From: JAWUWD01 sp034112085
GTDB lineage: Bacteria > Bacteroidota > Bacteroidia > Cytophagales > Cyclobacteriaceae
Direction: 5' to 3'
Length of the DNA: 48,604 nt
Assembly (NCBI GenBank): GCA_034112085.1
Contig: JAWUWD010000114.1
Location: forward strand, 1 to 48,604
Made by a program: the position numbers and the translations under genes. The notes beneath the pieces were generated by a model that was not told the DNA's origin, made no database searches, and saw only the letters and a list, made by a program, of their open reading frames with translations. Positions within the stretch are counted from its first letter, which is position 1. Every line of letters starts with the position of its first letter. Below are positions 30,958 through 39,900 of this stretch, piece by piece.

Positions 30958-31106
30958 ATGTATTTAACTCAACTATATTGTGATCTATAAGAAGAAAAAT
31001 AAGTCTCAATTTATTGATTATAAAGAATTTCAATCTTGATAAGTAATTAGCATAAGTCCTACCAAGTCACGAAGACTTAGTAAGACATCACGCTTCTTTA
31101 CCACAA

Positions 31107-31442
31107 TTACTTCTTACCTAACATCAGTATTTCGCCAGCCACCACTTCTGTAACATAACGCTTATTACCTTCCTTATCTTCATAGTTACGATTGACCAAC
31201 TTCCCTTCTATCGCCACTTCATTCCCTTTGGTAAGGAAGTTCTCTACTACTTCTGCTGTTTTACCCCAAGCGATAACATTGTGCCATTGGGTATCATCGA
31301 CTTTTTCACCCTGTGCGTTTTTATAAGACTCATTGGTAGCGATAGAAAATTTTGCCAGCTTCTTTCCTGACTCAAGATTAACTACTTCTGGATTTGCTCC
31401 TAGATTTCCGATCAACTGTACTTTGTTTCTTAGCGTGTTCAT
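31107..31442 (-). CDS. ssb: Short single-stranded DNA-binding protein
   Basis: This 111-residue protein is a single OB-fold: NKVQLIGNLGANPEVVNLES, WHNVIAWGKTAEVVENFLTKG, VAIEGKLVNRNYEDKEGNKR. It binds single-stranded DNA as a tetramer in the cytoplasm. It ends MLGKK and lacks both the disordered linker and the acidic tip (DDDIPF-like) that recruits partner proteins in housekeeping SSB, which is usually about 140-180 residues. It is therefore probably an accessory SSB paralogue. It is transcribed away from the RNA-ligase gene, and the gap holds a perfect inverted repeat. Confidence 0.92.
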   Translation of the reverse strand: MNTLRNKVQLIGNLGANPEVVNLESGKKLAKFSIATNESYKNAQGEKVDDTQWHNVIAWGKTAEVVENFLTKGNEVAIEGKLVNRNYEDKEGNKRYVTEVVAGEILMLGKK

Positions 31443-31545
31443 AATGTTTGGTTTTAAGTGAGGCCCTGAACTATTCAGAACCGATGATACAAAGGAACGT
31501 CAGCCGTTTTATTCGATTCGGTTCCTAAATACTTACTTTCGCTTA

Positions 31546-31585
31546 AAATCGTTTACAAATGATTGTTGTCGTTTGTAAACGATTT
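31546..31585. promoter_or_regulatory. Perfect 14-base inverted repeat, likely operator
   Basis: AAATCGTTTACAAA (31546-31559) and TTTGTAAACGATTT (31572-31585) are exact inverse copies around a 12-base centre. It lies between the divergent ssb and RNA-ligase genes. The right arm falls inside the spacer of a possible plus-strand promoter (TTG at 31566-31568, TATATTTA at 31588-31595), which fits a repressor site better than a terminator. Confidence 0.55.
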
Positions 31586-31641
31586 GCTATATTTATTAAG
31601 TTGTTAAAAACATTAGAAATAAAAACTGCTCTCTGTAAGAA

Positions 31642-32166
31642 ATGACTCAAATTAGAAGACAACTTACTTTGTTCATTGAAGGATCGAATAAGAACATTGA
31701 AAATATTAGGAGACATTTTAACCCTGTGCAATTTGATCTAATAGCAGCGCACGTCACTCTTTGTCGAGAAGATGAAATTGAGCAAATTTTAGATATCAAG
31801 AAACGTTTGAATTCAATCAAACTAAAAGAGTCATTGCAAATTGAGTTCAAAGAAGTGGAGAGATTTGCGAGCGGAAAAGGAGTTGTCTTACCGGGTAGTC
31901 AATTGAATGCCGAATACATAGAGCTAAGAAAGGCCATATTGGATCAAGAAATATTTATCAAAGAGCATTCTCCGCATGTAACACTAATGGATCCTCGAAA
32001 TTCGACATGCAGTGATGAAATATTCGAACAAATCCAGCAAGTAGAGTTGCCAAAGGTGTAGCACTTTAACAAGGTCAGTTTGATTGAGCAAATAGATGAA
32101 GGGAAATGGGAGGTGATCAATGAATTTAGAATGGTAGCTAAACTTATTTCACAGCAAGGCGTCTAA
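31642..32166 (+). pseudogene. 2'-5' RNA ligase (LigT/CPDase) family protein with in-frame TAG
   Basis: The frame encodes 174 residues with TAG at 32059-32061. Before it (139 residues) both family HxT motifs are present: His37-Val-Thr39 (AAHVTL) and His112-Val-Thr114 (SPHVTL), the two histidines that hydrolyse or form 2'-phosphodiester bonds. After the stop the same frame continues HFNKVSLIEQIDEGKWEVIN and ends VAKLISQQGV, the normal last strand of the fold. A leucine or tryptophan codon is likely at the stop. The shortened product keeps both catalytic motifs, so residual activity is possible, but loss of the last strand would probably destabilise it. Confidence 0.75.
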
Positions 32167-32214
32167 ATTTTAAACTCCTTAGGGTCATCCGAAAGAAACT
32201 CTGATGTACTAGCA

Positions 32215-32610
32215 ATGATAAATAATAAACCTATGAACTTAGAAGAGAATAAAAGCAATGCAATTGCCTTCTAAAAAAAAGCTTATGAAGGAGACCCAAA
32301 AGGTGCAATAGCACAATATATTGGAAATGAATATATCCAGCACAATCCAGATGTAGCTGATGGTACTGAGGGCTTTATCAATTATTTTGAACGAATGCTC
32401 AAAGAGTACCCTGATAAATCTATTGCGTTTGTAAGATGTATTGCTGAGGGAGATTTGGTGTCATTGCACACTCATCAAACATGGCCGAGAAATGATCAAT
32501 ATGTGACGATGGATTTTTTCAGGTTCGATGATAACGGAAAGATCTGTGAACACTGGGATTCTATACAACAGATACCAGAGAATTCCGCGAACCCTAACAC
32601 GATGTACTAA
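32215..32610 (+). pseudogene. SnoaL-like (NTF2-fold) protein with in-frame TAA
   Basis: The frame encodes about 131 residues and is broken by TAA at 32272-32274, just before a run of A. The text before is MNLEENKSNAIAF and after it KKAYEGDPKGAIAQYIGNEY and IQHNPDVADGTEGFINYFER. Family members have FY at the break, so a Tyr codon TAC/TAT probably became TAA. The C-terminus FFRFDDNGKICEHWDSIQQI is intact. The SnoaL-like fold includes polyketide cyclases and many uncharacterised stress proteins, so the reaction is unknown. Internal restart would give at most the last 71 residues or so. Confidence 0.75.
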
Positions 32611-32696
32611 CAGATTATTGAAGAATAAACTAATACTAAGAGTTGTCTTTGAGTAACCTTGTGAATAACTAAAAACGGAAATTAAACAACATCATT

Positions 32697-33404
32697 ATGA
32701 CAGTCCAAGAAGTCCTAAAAGAACTCGAAGCATTCGGTGATGAAAGTACCAAGAACACCCTTATGAAACACGGAGCTAAAGAGCCATTTTTCGGAGTCAA
32801 AGTTCAAGACCTCAAGAAAATTCTCAAAAAGACCAAGAAGAATCATAAGCTATCATTGGCCCTTTATGATACGGGTAATTCTGACGCCATGTACCTCGCT
32901 GCCTTAATGGCTGATGAATCCATGATCACTAAAGATCAACTACAAGACTGGGTTGAAAAAGCATATTGGCAATATCTCAATGAGTATGCCGTGCCGTGGG
33001 TGGCGGCAGAATCTCAACACGGCTTAGAACTGGGGCTTGAATGGATAGAATCAGATAAAGAAAACACCATTGCTGCTGGATGGGCGACCTTAGCGTATTA
33101 TGCTGCGGTAAATGAAGACGAAGTCTTAGACCATAAACTATATGAAAGACTATTGGAGCGAGCAGAAAAGGAAGTTCATCAAGCTCAAAATAGGGTTGGT
33201 TACGTCATGAATGGATTCGTAATCGCAATTGGCAGTTATGTGAAGGGCTTAACTGACAAATCTTTGGAAGTAGCTAATAAAATAGGGAAGGTAACTGTTG
33301 AGATGAATGGAACGGCCTGTAAAGTGCCGTTAGCAGTAGATTACATTAATAAAGTAATCGATAAAGATCGCGTGGGTAAGAAAAGAAAAACAGCAAGATG
33401 TTAA
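32697..33404 (+). CDS. DNA alkylation repair protein (AlkD-like)
   Basis: This 235-residue, all-helical protein is built of HEAT-like repeats: FFGVKVQDLKKILKKTKKNH, QYLNEYAVPWVAAESQHGLE, RVGYVMNGFVIAIGSYVKGL. This pattern and length fit the AlkC/AlkD superfamily, which removes alkylated bases (N3/N7-methylpurines) from DNA in the cytoplasm. Catalytic equivalence to AlkD was not checked residue by residue, and some relatives are non-enzymatic. It is followed after 4 bases by a methyltransferase gene, so the two are probably cotranscribed. Confidence 0.85.
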   Translation: MTVQEVLKELEAFGDESTKNTLMKHGAKEPFFGVKVQDLKKILKKTKKNHKLSLALYDTGNSDAMYLAALMADESMITKDQLQDWVEKAYWQYLNEYAVPWVAAESQHGLELGLEWIESDKENTIAAGWATLAYYAAVNEDEVLDHKLYERLLERAEKEVHQAQNRVGYVMNGFVIAIGSYVKGLTDKSLEVANKIGKVTVEMNGTACKVPLAVDYINKVIDKDRVGKKRKTARC

Positions 33405-33408
33405 TCAT

Positions 33409-33978
33409 ATGAGTGGAGAATATTATAAAACAAACGAGTCCGTAGAGCAATACATCAAATTGGCTCAGGGCGACAATGGAGCTGAGTTGATTGATAAACT
33501 CAAGCCCTTCTTACCTTCAGAAAAACGCTTATTAGAAATCGGATCAGGACCGGGTTCTGATTGGGAAATACTGAATCAAGATTATATGGTCACAGGATCG
33601 GACAACTCAGTCCAGTTTCTAGATCGACTTGTCAAGAAATATCCCTCTGGCGAATTCTTAGAATTAGATGCGACTACTCTGGATACTGATCAGAAATTTG
33701 AGGGGATATATTCCAACAAGGTAATGCACCATCTAAAGGATGATCAAATCTTAACCTCTATCCACAGGCAACATAAAATCCTTGATTCTGATGGTGTTAT
33801 AAGTCATTCTTTCTGGAAAGGTGAAGGATCAGAGGTGTTTAAAGGGCTTTTTGTTAATTATTACACAATGGATTCACTCAAAACTTTGTTTGAGCCATTA
33901 TTTGACATCCTTTTATTGGAATACTATAATGAATTTGAAAATGATGATTCAATCTTATTAATCGGTAAGAAAAAGTAA
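33409..33978 (+). CDS. Class I SAM-dependent methyltransferase
   Basis: This 189-residue protein has a Rossmann-type SAM-binding core. Motif I is LLEIGSGPGSDWEIL at about residues 41-55, the acidic end of strand 2 is VTGSDNS, and EGIYSNKVMHHLKDDQI provides the motif IV/post-I region seen in Methyltransf_11/25 proteins. It is cytoplasmic with an unknown acceptor. It lies 4 bases after the DNA alkylation repair gene and 12 bases before a small zinc-finger-like gene, so a three-gene unit is likely. Confidence 0.88.
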   Translation: MSGEYYKTNESVEQYIKLAQGDNGAELIDKLKPFLPSEKRLLEIGSGPGSDWEILNQDYMVTGSDNSVQFLDRLVKKYPSGEFLELDATTLDTDQKFEGIYSNKVMHHLKDDQILTSIHRQHKILDSDGVISHSFWKGEGSEVFKGLFVNYYTMDSLKTLFEPLFDILLLEYYNEFENDDSILLIGKKK

Positions 33979-33990
33979 CGTAAAGAACTC

Positions 33991-34338
33991 ATGAAAAAAC
34001 AATGCATAGAGTGTAATGAAGATTTCCAAGGACGGATAGACAAGAAATTCTGTTCCGACTATTGTCGAAATTCTTATAACAATAAAATAAATAAGGACGG
34101 TACCAATCTGATTCGTAATGTAAATAATCGCCTGCGTAAGAACTGGCGAATTCTTGAACAACTTAATCCAGATGATAAGTGTAAAGTCACAAAGAGCAAA
34201 CTCGATAATGCTGGATTTGACTTCAACCACTTTACAAGCATTTATACTACGAAAGCAGGAACTGTTTATTACTTCTGCTACGACCAAGGATACTTGGCCC
34301 TAGAAGGTGAGTATTATGCGCTAGTAAAGCGTAAATAA
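33991..34338 (+). CDS. Small zinc-finger-like protein, function unknown
   Basis: I recognise no characterised function. The 115-residue protein starts with KKQCIECNEDFQGRIDKKFC and SDYCRNSYNNK. Its Cys-x2-Cys and Cys-x3-Cys pairs look like a treble-clef or zinc-ribbon knuckle of the kind found near the start of many Bacteroidota proteins of this size. The rest is basic then mixed alpha/beta (IYTTKAGTVYYFCYDQGYLA). Nucleic-acid binding is a reasonable guess. It is the third gene of a run with the DNA alkylation repair and methyltransferase genes. Confidence 0.7.
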   Translation: MKKQCIECNEDFQGRIDKKFCSDYCRNSYNNKINKDGTNLIRNVNNRLRKNWRILEQLNPDDKCKVTKSKLDNAGFDFNHFTSIYTTKAGTVYYFCYDQGYLALEGEYYALVKRK

Positions 34339-34352
34339 GTATTAGTAAAAAG

Positions 34353-34387
34353 AATTTCAGCGACCTCATATATTCATCTCTGAAATT
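34353..34387. terminator. Weak hairpin after the zinc-finger gene
   Basis: AATTTCAG (34353-34360) pairs with CTGAAATT (34380-34387) across a 19-base loop, 15 bases after the stop. There is no U-tract, so termination is uncertain. Confidence 0.3.
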
Positions 34388-34494
34388 ATGAGACAACTTA
34401 TCTGACCAAAATTCTTATCACATATCTGTCATAGTAACCACAGCACATCAACCTTTGAATATTCTTTCCTATTTTGCGACCTTATAAGAACCCT

Positions 34495-36936
34495 ATGAAA
34501 AACATCAATTTCAAGAAAGATATCCTTCCGCATTTGATCGCTTTAGTGATCTTCTTTACGATCAGCGTGCTATTCTACAGTCCATTGATTTTCGAGTCGA
34601 AGACTTTAGGCCTTCATGATGTACAGCAAGGAATAGGTGGTGGTCATGAAGCCAGTGAATTTAGAAAAACAACTGGTGAAGAGGCTCTGTGGACCAATTC
34701 TATGTTTGGCGGCATGCCCACTTACTTGATCAATACAAGATGGGGAGATACTGCCATGTGGTATACCGTAAAAATCTTGGGAATGGGACTTCCTAGTCCT
34801 GCAAGCCTCACTTTGATTTCGATGATGTGCTTCTATTTGCTATTGATCGTTACGGGCACGCGATCATGGATCGCCATATTAGGAGCTATTGGATTCGGAC
34901 TGTCTTCTTTTCTACTAATAAGCATTGGCGCGGGCCATATCTGGAAAGTCAGAGCGATTGCATTTGCACCATTAGTCATTGCAGGATTCTATCTCATATT
35001 CGAGAATCGGAACTTACTCTGGGGGTTTATTCTATCTGCGCTCGGACTATCTCTAGAGATTTGGAGCAATCACCTTCAAATAACTTATTATCTCATGCTC
35101 CTTCTTTTGATTTATGGAGTAAGCATATTGTACTACACCATCAAAGATAAGAGTTACAAACAGCTCGCTACAAATTTAGGAGTGGTTGTACTAGCGGTTC
35201 TTTTGGCAGTTGCCACAAATCTAGATAGACTTTGGAGCACTTATGAATATGGCAAATATTCAACTCGTGGGGAAACAGAATTGACCACTAGCAGTACAGC
35301 CGCCAAAAGCGGACTGGAAAGAGACTATGTATTCAGGTGGAGTAGCGGTGTGGCGGAATCATTCACCCTACTTGTCCCCTACTTCTATGGTGGAGCCAGT
35401 CAGGAGCCGCTTGACGAAGACTCTGAAGTAGCCAAAACACTTCAACAGCAAGGTGCCAATCGCACTCAAATACTTCAAAATATTGAGAGTATGCCTACTT
35501 ATTGGGGTGACCAACCGATTACGGGAGGCCCAATATATGCAGGTGCAATCGTGTGCTTTTTCTTCGTACTTGGCATCGTGATTCTGGAACCAAAACAAAA
35601 GGTTTGGCTTATCGCAGGCACCGTATTTTCACTAATGCTGGCATGGGGGAGCAACTTCTCTTCCTTCAATTATTTGATGTACGAAGTATTCCCTGGATAT
35701 AATAAATTTCGGGCAGTCTCTATGGCGATTACGATAGCGCTGATTTGCATGCCGCTATTGGGTGCAATGGGTTTAGAGAAATTGTTTAGTACTGGGCTCA
35801 ATAAAAAAACACAGAAACAACTGTTAATCGCCTTTGGTGTGACTGGTGGCATCAGCCTGTTATTCGCATTGTTGGCGGGCATGTTTAGCTATAATGGATC
35901 AGTTGATGATCGCCTACCAGAATGGCTACTCTCAGCGATAAAGGCCGATCGACAAAGCCTACTCAGAGGTGATGCATTTAGGTCATTTGCATTGATTTCA
36001 GCCTCTATGATTCTGATCTATCTGACCCTCAAAGAGAAGGTCAGCGTGGTCATTGGATCTAGTTTACTTATCTTATTTATGTTCTTTGATCACTTTACTG
36101 TTGACAAGAGATATCTCGATAGCTCGAAATTCACAAAGAATGCTAACCGTGCTTTCTTCGCTGCCAATGGTGCAGACAAAAAGATCAAAGCAAGTGGTGA
36201 CAATGCTCGTGTACTTAATCTGCTTAACCCATGGAATGAGGCGCGTACTTCCTATCATCATCAGTCTATTGGTGGCTATCATGGTGCAAAGCTGAAACGC
36301 ACACAAGAGTTGATAGATTACTGTCTAGGCAATGAGGTCTCAGGAACAATTGATATTTTGCGAAGCCAATCTACTGACTTCAGCGCTTTAAATGCCGTGA
36401 ACATGATGAACACAAAGCATCTCGTATTTGGAGAAGAGTCAGGTAATGTAGTGCCCAACAACTATGCCTATGGCAATGCTTGGCTGGTAAGTAATCTCCA
36501 AAAAGTAAATACAGCTGATGAAGAAATCGCAGCGACTTGCGGATTGCAGAATCAAAAATCTGCAGTCATTGATGTCAATAGATTTACGATAAGTAATAAT
36601 ACATATGACAATGGAGGCTCTATCTCCTTGGCTGAATACTTACCTAATAAGTTGACTTATGAAGCCAATATTACTGGGCAGCAAGCTTTTGCAGTATTTT
36701 CAGAGATTTACTATCCTCAAGGATGGGTTGCGGAGATCGATGGGCAAGAAGTGGAAATTCTGCGAGCGAACTATGTGCTGCGCGCACTTGAAATCCCTCA
36801 AGGAAAGCATACGATTGTGTTTTCATTCAAGCCTTCTGCTTATCATATTGGAAGTAAAGTAGCCACAGCATCATCCATATTTTTACTACTGATCGTATTG
36901 GGTGGTATTGTGATGTCAATCAGAAAATTAATGTAA
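34495..36936 (+). CDS. YfhO family multi-pass membrane protein
   Basis: This protein of about 813 residues starts at ATG 34495 (MKNINFKKDILPHLIALVIFF); an in-frame TTG 21 bases earlier would only add a charged extension. About 12 membrane segments fill residues 15-550 (LIALVIFFTISVLFY, WIAILGAIGFGLSSFLLISI, LLIALGVV-type stretches). A soluble region follows, with a beta-sandwich end (YYPQGWVAEIDGQEVEILRA) and a last membrane helix. YfhO relatives are GT-C-like polyprenol-sugar glycosyltransferases; in Bacillus YfhO glycosylates teichoic acid. The acceptor here is unknown. The stop overlaps the start of a family 2 glycosyltransferase by one base (TAATG), so the pair is translationally coupled and probably acts together in surface glycan or lipid modification. 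Confidence 0.88.
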   Translation: MKNINFKKDILPHLIALVIFFTISVLFYSPLIFESKTLGLHDVQQGIGGGHEASEFRKTTGEEALWTNSMFGGMPTYLINTRWGDTAMWYTVKILGMGLPSPASLTLISMMCFYLLLIVTGTRSWIAILGAIGFGLSSFLLISIGAGHIWKVRAIAFAPLVIAGFYLIFENRNLLWGFILSALGLSLEIWSNHLQITYYLMLLLLIYGVSILYYTIKDKSYKQLATNLGVVVLAVLLAVATNLDRLWSTYEYGKYSTRGETELTTSSTAAKSGLERDYVFRWSSGVAESFTLLVPYFYGGASQEPLDEDSEVAKTLQQQGANRTQILQNIESMPTYWGDQPITGGPIYAGAIVCFFFVLGIVILEPKQKVWLIAGTVFSLMLAWGSNFSSFNYLMYEVFPGYNKFRAVSMAITIALICMPLLGAMGLEKLFSTGLNKKTQKQLLIAFGVTGGISLLFALLAGMFSYNGSVDDRLPEWLLSAIKADRQSLLRGDAFRSFALISASMILIYLTLKEKVSVVIGSSLLILFMFFDHFTVDKRYLDSSKFTKNANRAFFAANGADKKIKASGDNARVLNLLNPWNEARTSYHHQSIGGYHGAKLKRTQELIDYCLGNEVSGTIDILRSQSTDFSALNAVNMMNTKHLVFGEESGNVVPNNYAYGNAWLVSNLQKVNTADEEIAATCGLQNQKSAVIDVNRFTISNNTYDNGGSISLAEYLPNKLTYEANITGQQAFAVFSEIYYPQGWVAEIDGQEVEILRANYVLRALEIPQGKHTIVFSFKPSAYHIGSKVATASSIFLLLIVLGGIVMSIRKLM

Positions 36937-37829
36937 TGGTATCTGTCATTGTATGTACTTACAATCGAGCGAAGTATCTGCTAGAAACCTTGACCCATTT
37001 GCTCAAGCAAGGGGCTGATGCCTCTAGTTTCGAAGTCCTTCTGATCAATAACAATTCAACAGATGACACGGAAGAAATTTGCAATGAATTTTCAGCAAAC
37101 AATCCGGGTTTTCCATTTAGATATATAGTAGAGAACTCACAAGGTCTTTCTCATGCTCGAAATCGTGGAATCAAAGAAGCCAAAGGAGATATTCTTACAT
37201 TCATAGATGATGATGCATTCGCAGCTCCAAATTTTATTGAATTCATAGCCGAGTATTTTCACAAAAACGAAAGTACGGCTGCGATTGGAGGAAAGATCAT
37301 CCCACGATATGAAGAAAGCACTCCCAAATGGATGTCAAAATACTTGCTGCCTTTGGTTGCTGCCTTGGATTTAGGGGATGAGATAATACCTTTTCCCAAT
37401 GGCAAGTTCCCAATCGGAGCCAATATGTCTATCAGAAAAGAGGTCTTTGATAAATATGGCGTATTTGATGTCAATCTAGGCCGCAAAGGTGATGCGTTGG
37501 AAGGCAGTGAGGAGAAAGACTTATTCTTTAGAATATTGAAGTCTGGCGCTTCGATCAATTACCTGCCAGATGCTGTTGTCCACCATATTATCCCTGCCAA
37601 ACGTGTGTCTCAAGAATACATCAGAAGGCAGGCTATCGGTATTGGGAAAAGTGAGCGAATAAGGACCAAGCAACTAAATCAATATCCTTCCTTCCTTTTG
37701 GGAGAAGTGATGAAATGGGCAGGAACAGTGGCATTAAGCTGCATGTATCTATTGAAACTGCAACCAGCCAAAGCAAGTATGCTTATACGATTTAGAGCCA
37801 ATGTCACTCGGGGTATTATTAATGACTAG
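36936..37829 (+). CDS. Family 2 glycosyltransferase
   Basis: This 297-residue protein has a GT-A fold: VSVIVCTYNRAKYLLETLTH at the N-terminus, the nucleotide-binding NNSTDDTEEI, and the metal-binding acidic motif FIDDDAF at about residue 92. Acceptor-side features (KGDALEGSEEKDLFFRILKS) and VHHIIPAKRVS follow. Such enzymes move a sugar from a nucleotide donor to a lipid or glycan at the inner face of the membrane. It shares one base with the YfhO-family stop. It converges on the recQ gene with a 4-base gap and no visible terminator. Confidence 0.92.
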   Translation: MVSVIVCTYNRAKYLLETLTHLLKQGADASSFEVLLINNNSTDDTEEICNEFSANNPGFPFRYIVENSQGLSHARNRGIKEAKGDILTFIDDDAFAAPNFIEFIAEYFHKNESTAAIGGKIIPRYEESTPKWMSKYLLPLVAALDLGDEIIPFPNGKFPIGANMSIRKEVFDKYGVFDVNLGRKGDALEGSEEKDLFFRILKSGASINYLPDAVVHHIIPAKRVSQEYIRRQAIGIGKSERIRTKQLNQYPSFLLGEVMKWAGTVALSCMYLLKLQPAKASMLIRFRANVTRGIIND

Positions 37830-37833
37830 CCAC

Positions 37834-39741
37834 CTAATCAACAGATAGATTTCCTAATGAATCATATTTCACATCTCCCAAGTCAAGCATAATCCGAATT
37901 GTTTCCAACACTCTATCTGAATGAAATTCAGTCAAGTGACTTACTAATTGTTCTACTTCCTGGGAACTCTCCAGCAACTCCTTGAGTATGGAAGATCGCA
38001 TCTTCAAGAAGGATTCATCTTGGTGATATCTATTTTTCTCCTTAATACAAAAATCGCAAACCAAACACCTCTCTTCCTTTTTTTCTCCAAAGTATTCTAG
38101 TAGTTGTTGCGTTCGGCACTGTTCATAATTTTTGATATAACCATTGACAGCTTTTGCCTTAGAGTCTGCAAGCTCTTTCCTTTCTTTCAGGAATTTCTGA
38201 TCTATTGGTAACTTGTTTTCATGTTGTCTAGCCAGTGTGAAAATGATTTGAGGGCTATCCTTCATCGGCTCATAAAAAAGTATCTGTTGCTGATGCAGCA
38301 TTTCCAAAGTCTTCTTGACTTCAAACAAGGTAAACTTAGTATGCTGTACTATTTTCGCCTCTGATATATTGATAAAATTATCCACTAACTCACCACCATA
38401 TATTCGCAGTACGCCTTTGATCAACCCTTCAAACTTGCTGTTGGCGATCATATACTCGTAAAGTGTCTTGTTATCTATCGCAAACATCAATCTAGATGGA
38501 CTGTAGAAACTCTCATTCATTTGAATAAGTCCCTGCTCTTCAAGCTTTTTTATTGATTGATAAGTCGATAGTGATTCTAACTTATATATTGGGCAAAAGT
38601 CGTTGAGCATAAAGTCAAAACTTATTCCTTCCCCGCTCCCAACTGCCAGTTTGTAATAATTGGCTAGACTTTGATAGACTCTCTTAATCAATTCTATTGG
38701 CGGATGAGATTGCAATACTCTATTTATGAGGTCTTCACCATCATTGGGATAGTGCAATATAAGTGCATAGGCTTTTTGCCCATCTCTACCGGCTCTACCG
38801 GCTTCTTGATAGTATGCTTCCAATGTTTCAGGTAAGTCCAAGTGAATCACCAATCGAACATTTGCCTTATCTATACCCATCCCAAAAGCATTGGTAGCCA
38901 CGATTACTCTCGTACTTCCTTTGATCCACTGATCCTGCTTGGCACTTCTCAGCTGGTGAGTAAGCCCGCCATGATAGTAATCAGCTGAGACATTGTTTTT
39001 AGACAAAAACATAGCGACATCCTTGGCCGACTTTCGAGTACGGACATAAATGATCGCAGTACCACGAACAGCCGTTAGTACCTCTAACATTTTGGCATGT
39101 TTATCTTCAACTTCTCTAGTTGAATAGGATAAATTGGACCTAGAAAAGCTTGCTTGAAATTGTTGATGTTTGGTCAATTCCAATTTTTCAACGATATCTC
39201 TTTTGACTTTTTCTGTTGCTGTAGCGGTGAGTGCTATGATGTTTTTATCTGGCAGTAGCTCTCTGAATTCTGCTATCCTCAAATATAATGGCCGAAAATC
39301 ATACCCCCACGGCGCAACACAATGCGCCTCATCTACGACTATGAAGCTGACTTGCATCTTTGCTACACGTGCTTGGAACAAATCTGAATGCAACCGCTCT
39401 GGAGAAATATATAGAAATCGATAATCTCCATACACACAATTATCCAATGTGATATCAATCTCTCTTTTATTCATGCCGGCATGTATCGCAGTCGCCTTGA
39501 TCCCCCTACTCTTGAGTTGATAGACTTGGTCTTTCATCAGTGCGATCAGTGGAGTCACCACAATACAAACTCCATCGATCATCATCGCTGGCACTTGAAA
39601 ACACACAGACTTCCCTCCTCCTGTCGGCAGAAGCGCGAGCACATCATCTCCCTGCAATACTGCTTCTACAATATCTTCCTGTAAAGGTCTGAAGCGATCA
39701 TAGCCCCAGTATTTTTTTAATATGTTGAGTGACGTGGTCAT
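37834..39741 (-). CDS. recQ: RecQ-type ATP-dependent DNA helicase, short form
   Basis: This 635-residue protein has the superfamily 2 motifs in order: motif 0 FRPLQ, Walker A LPTGGGKS (Lys44), DEAH near 135, SAT-like ALTATAT, ATNAFGMGIDKANVRLVIHL and QEAGRAGRDG. The RecQ zinc site is complete with four cysteines (EQCRTQQLLEYFG then CLVCDFC). It ends shortly after a winged-helix-like region, with no HRDC domain. Bacteroidota often carry this short form beside a longer RecQ with HRDC. It unwinds 3'-5' during recombination and fork repair. Confidence 0.93.
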   Translation of the reverse strand: MTTSLNILKKYWGYDRFRPLQEDIVEAVLQGDDVLALLPTGGGKSVCFQVPAMMIDGVCIVVTPLIALMKDQVYQLKSRGIKATAIHAGMNKREIDITLDNCVYGDYRFLYISPERLHSDLFQARVAKMQVSFIVVDEAHCVAPWGYDFRPLYLRIAEFRELLPDKNIIALTATATEKVKRDIVEKLELTKHQQFQASFSRSNLSYSTREVEDKHAKMLEVLTAVRGTAIIYVRTRKSAKDVAMFLSKNNVSADYYHGGLTHQLRSAKQDQWIKGSTRVIVATNAFGMGIDKANVRLVIHLDLPETLEAYYQEAGRAGRDGQKAYALILHYPNDGEDLINRVLQSHPPIELIKRVYQSLANYYKLAVGSGEGISFDFMLNDFCPIYKLESLSTYQSIKKLEEQGLIQMNESFYSPSRLMFAIDNKTLYEYMIANSKFEGLIKGVLRIYGGELVDNFINISEAKIVQHTKFTLFEVKKTLEMLHQQQILFYEPMKDSPQIIFTLARQHENKLPIDQKFLKERKELADSKAKAVNGYIKNYEQCRTQQLLEYFGEKKEERCLVCDFCIKEKNRYHQDESFLKMRSSILKELLESSQEVEQLVSHLTEFHSDRVLETIRIMLDLGDVKYDSLGNLSVD

Positions 39742-39773
39742 GACAAAATCGAATTTTTGAAGATAGTAATGAT

Positions 39774-39861
39774 TCTAGATATTAGCTATTAGATTAGAGA
39801 TGTTAGATATTTAGGAGAGAGAATTAAGATACAAGACAGTAGATATTAGACACTAGACTTA
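39774..39861. repeat. Degenerate TAGATATTAG-type tandem repeat
   Basis: The divergent gap between recQ and the AhpD-like gene repeats variants of TAGATATTAG: at 39776, 39790, 39813 and 39840, with the last followed by ACACTAGAC. The units are irregular in spacing. This may be a low-complexity promoter region or a decayed short-repeat element. Confidence 0.4.
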
Positions 39862-39900
39862 TACTTCCTACCATCAACCGAATAACTAATAAACCGAAAC

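Noticed and set aside
31055..31085. Hairpin AAGTC/GACTT after ssb
   Set aside because: Imperfect short stem without a U-tract in the ssb direction; not enough for a terminator call.
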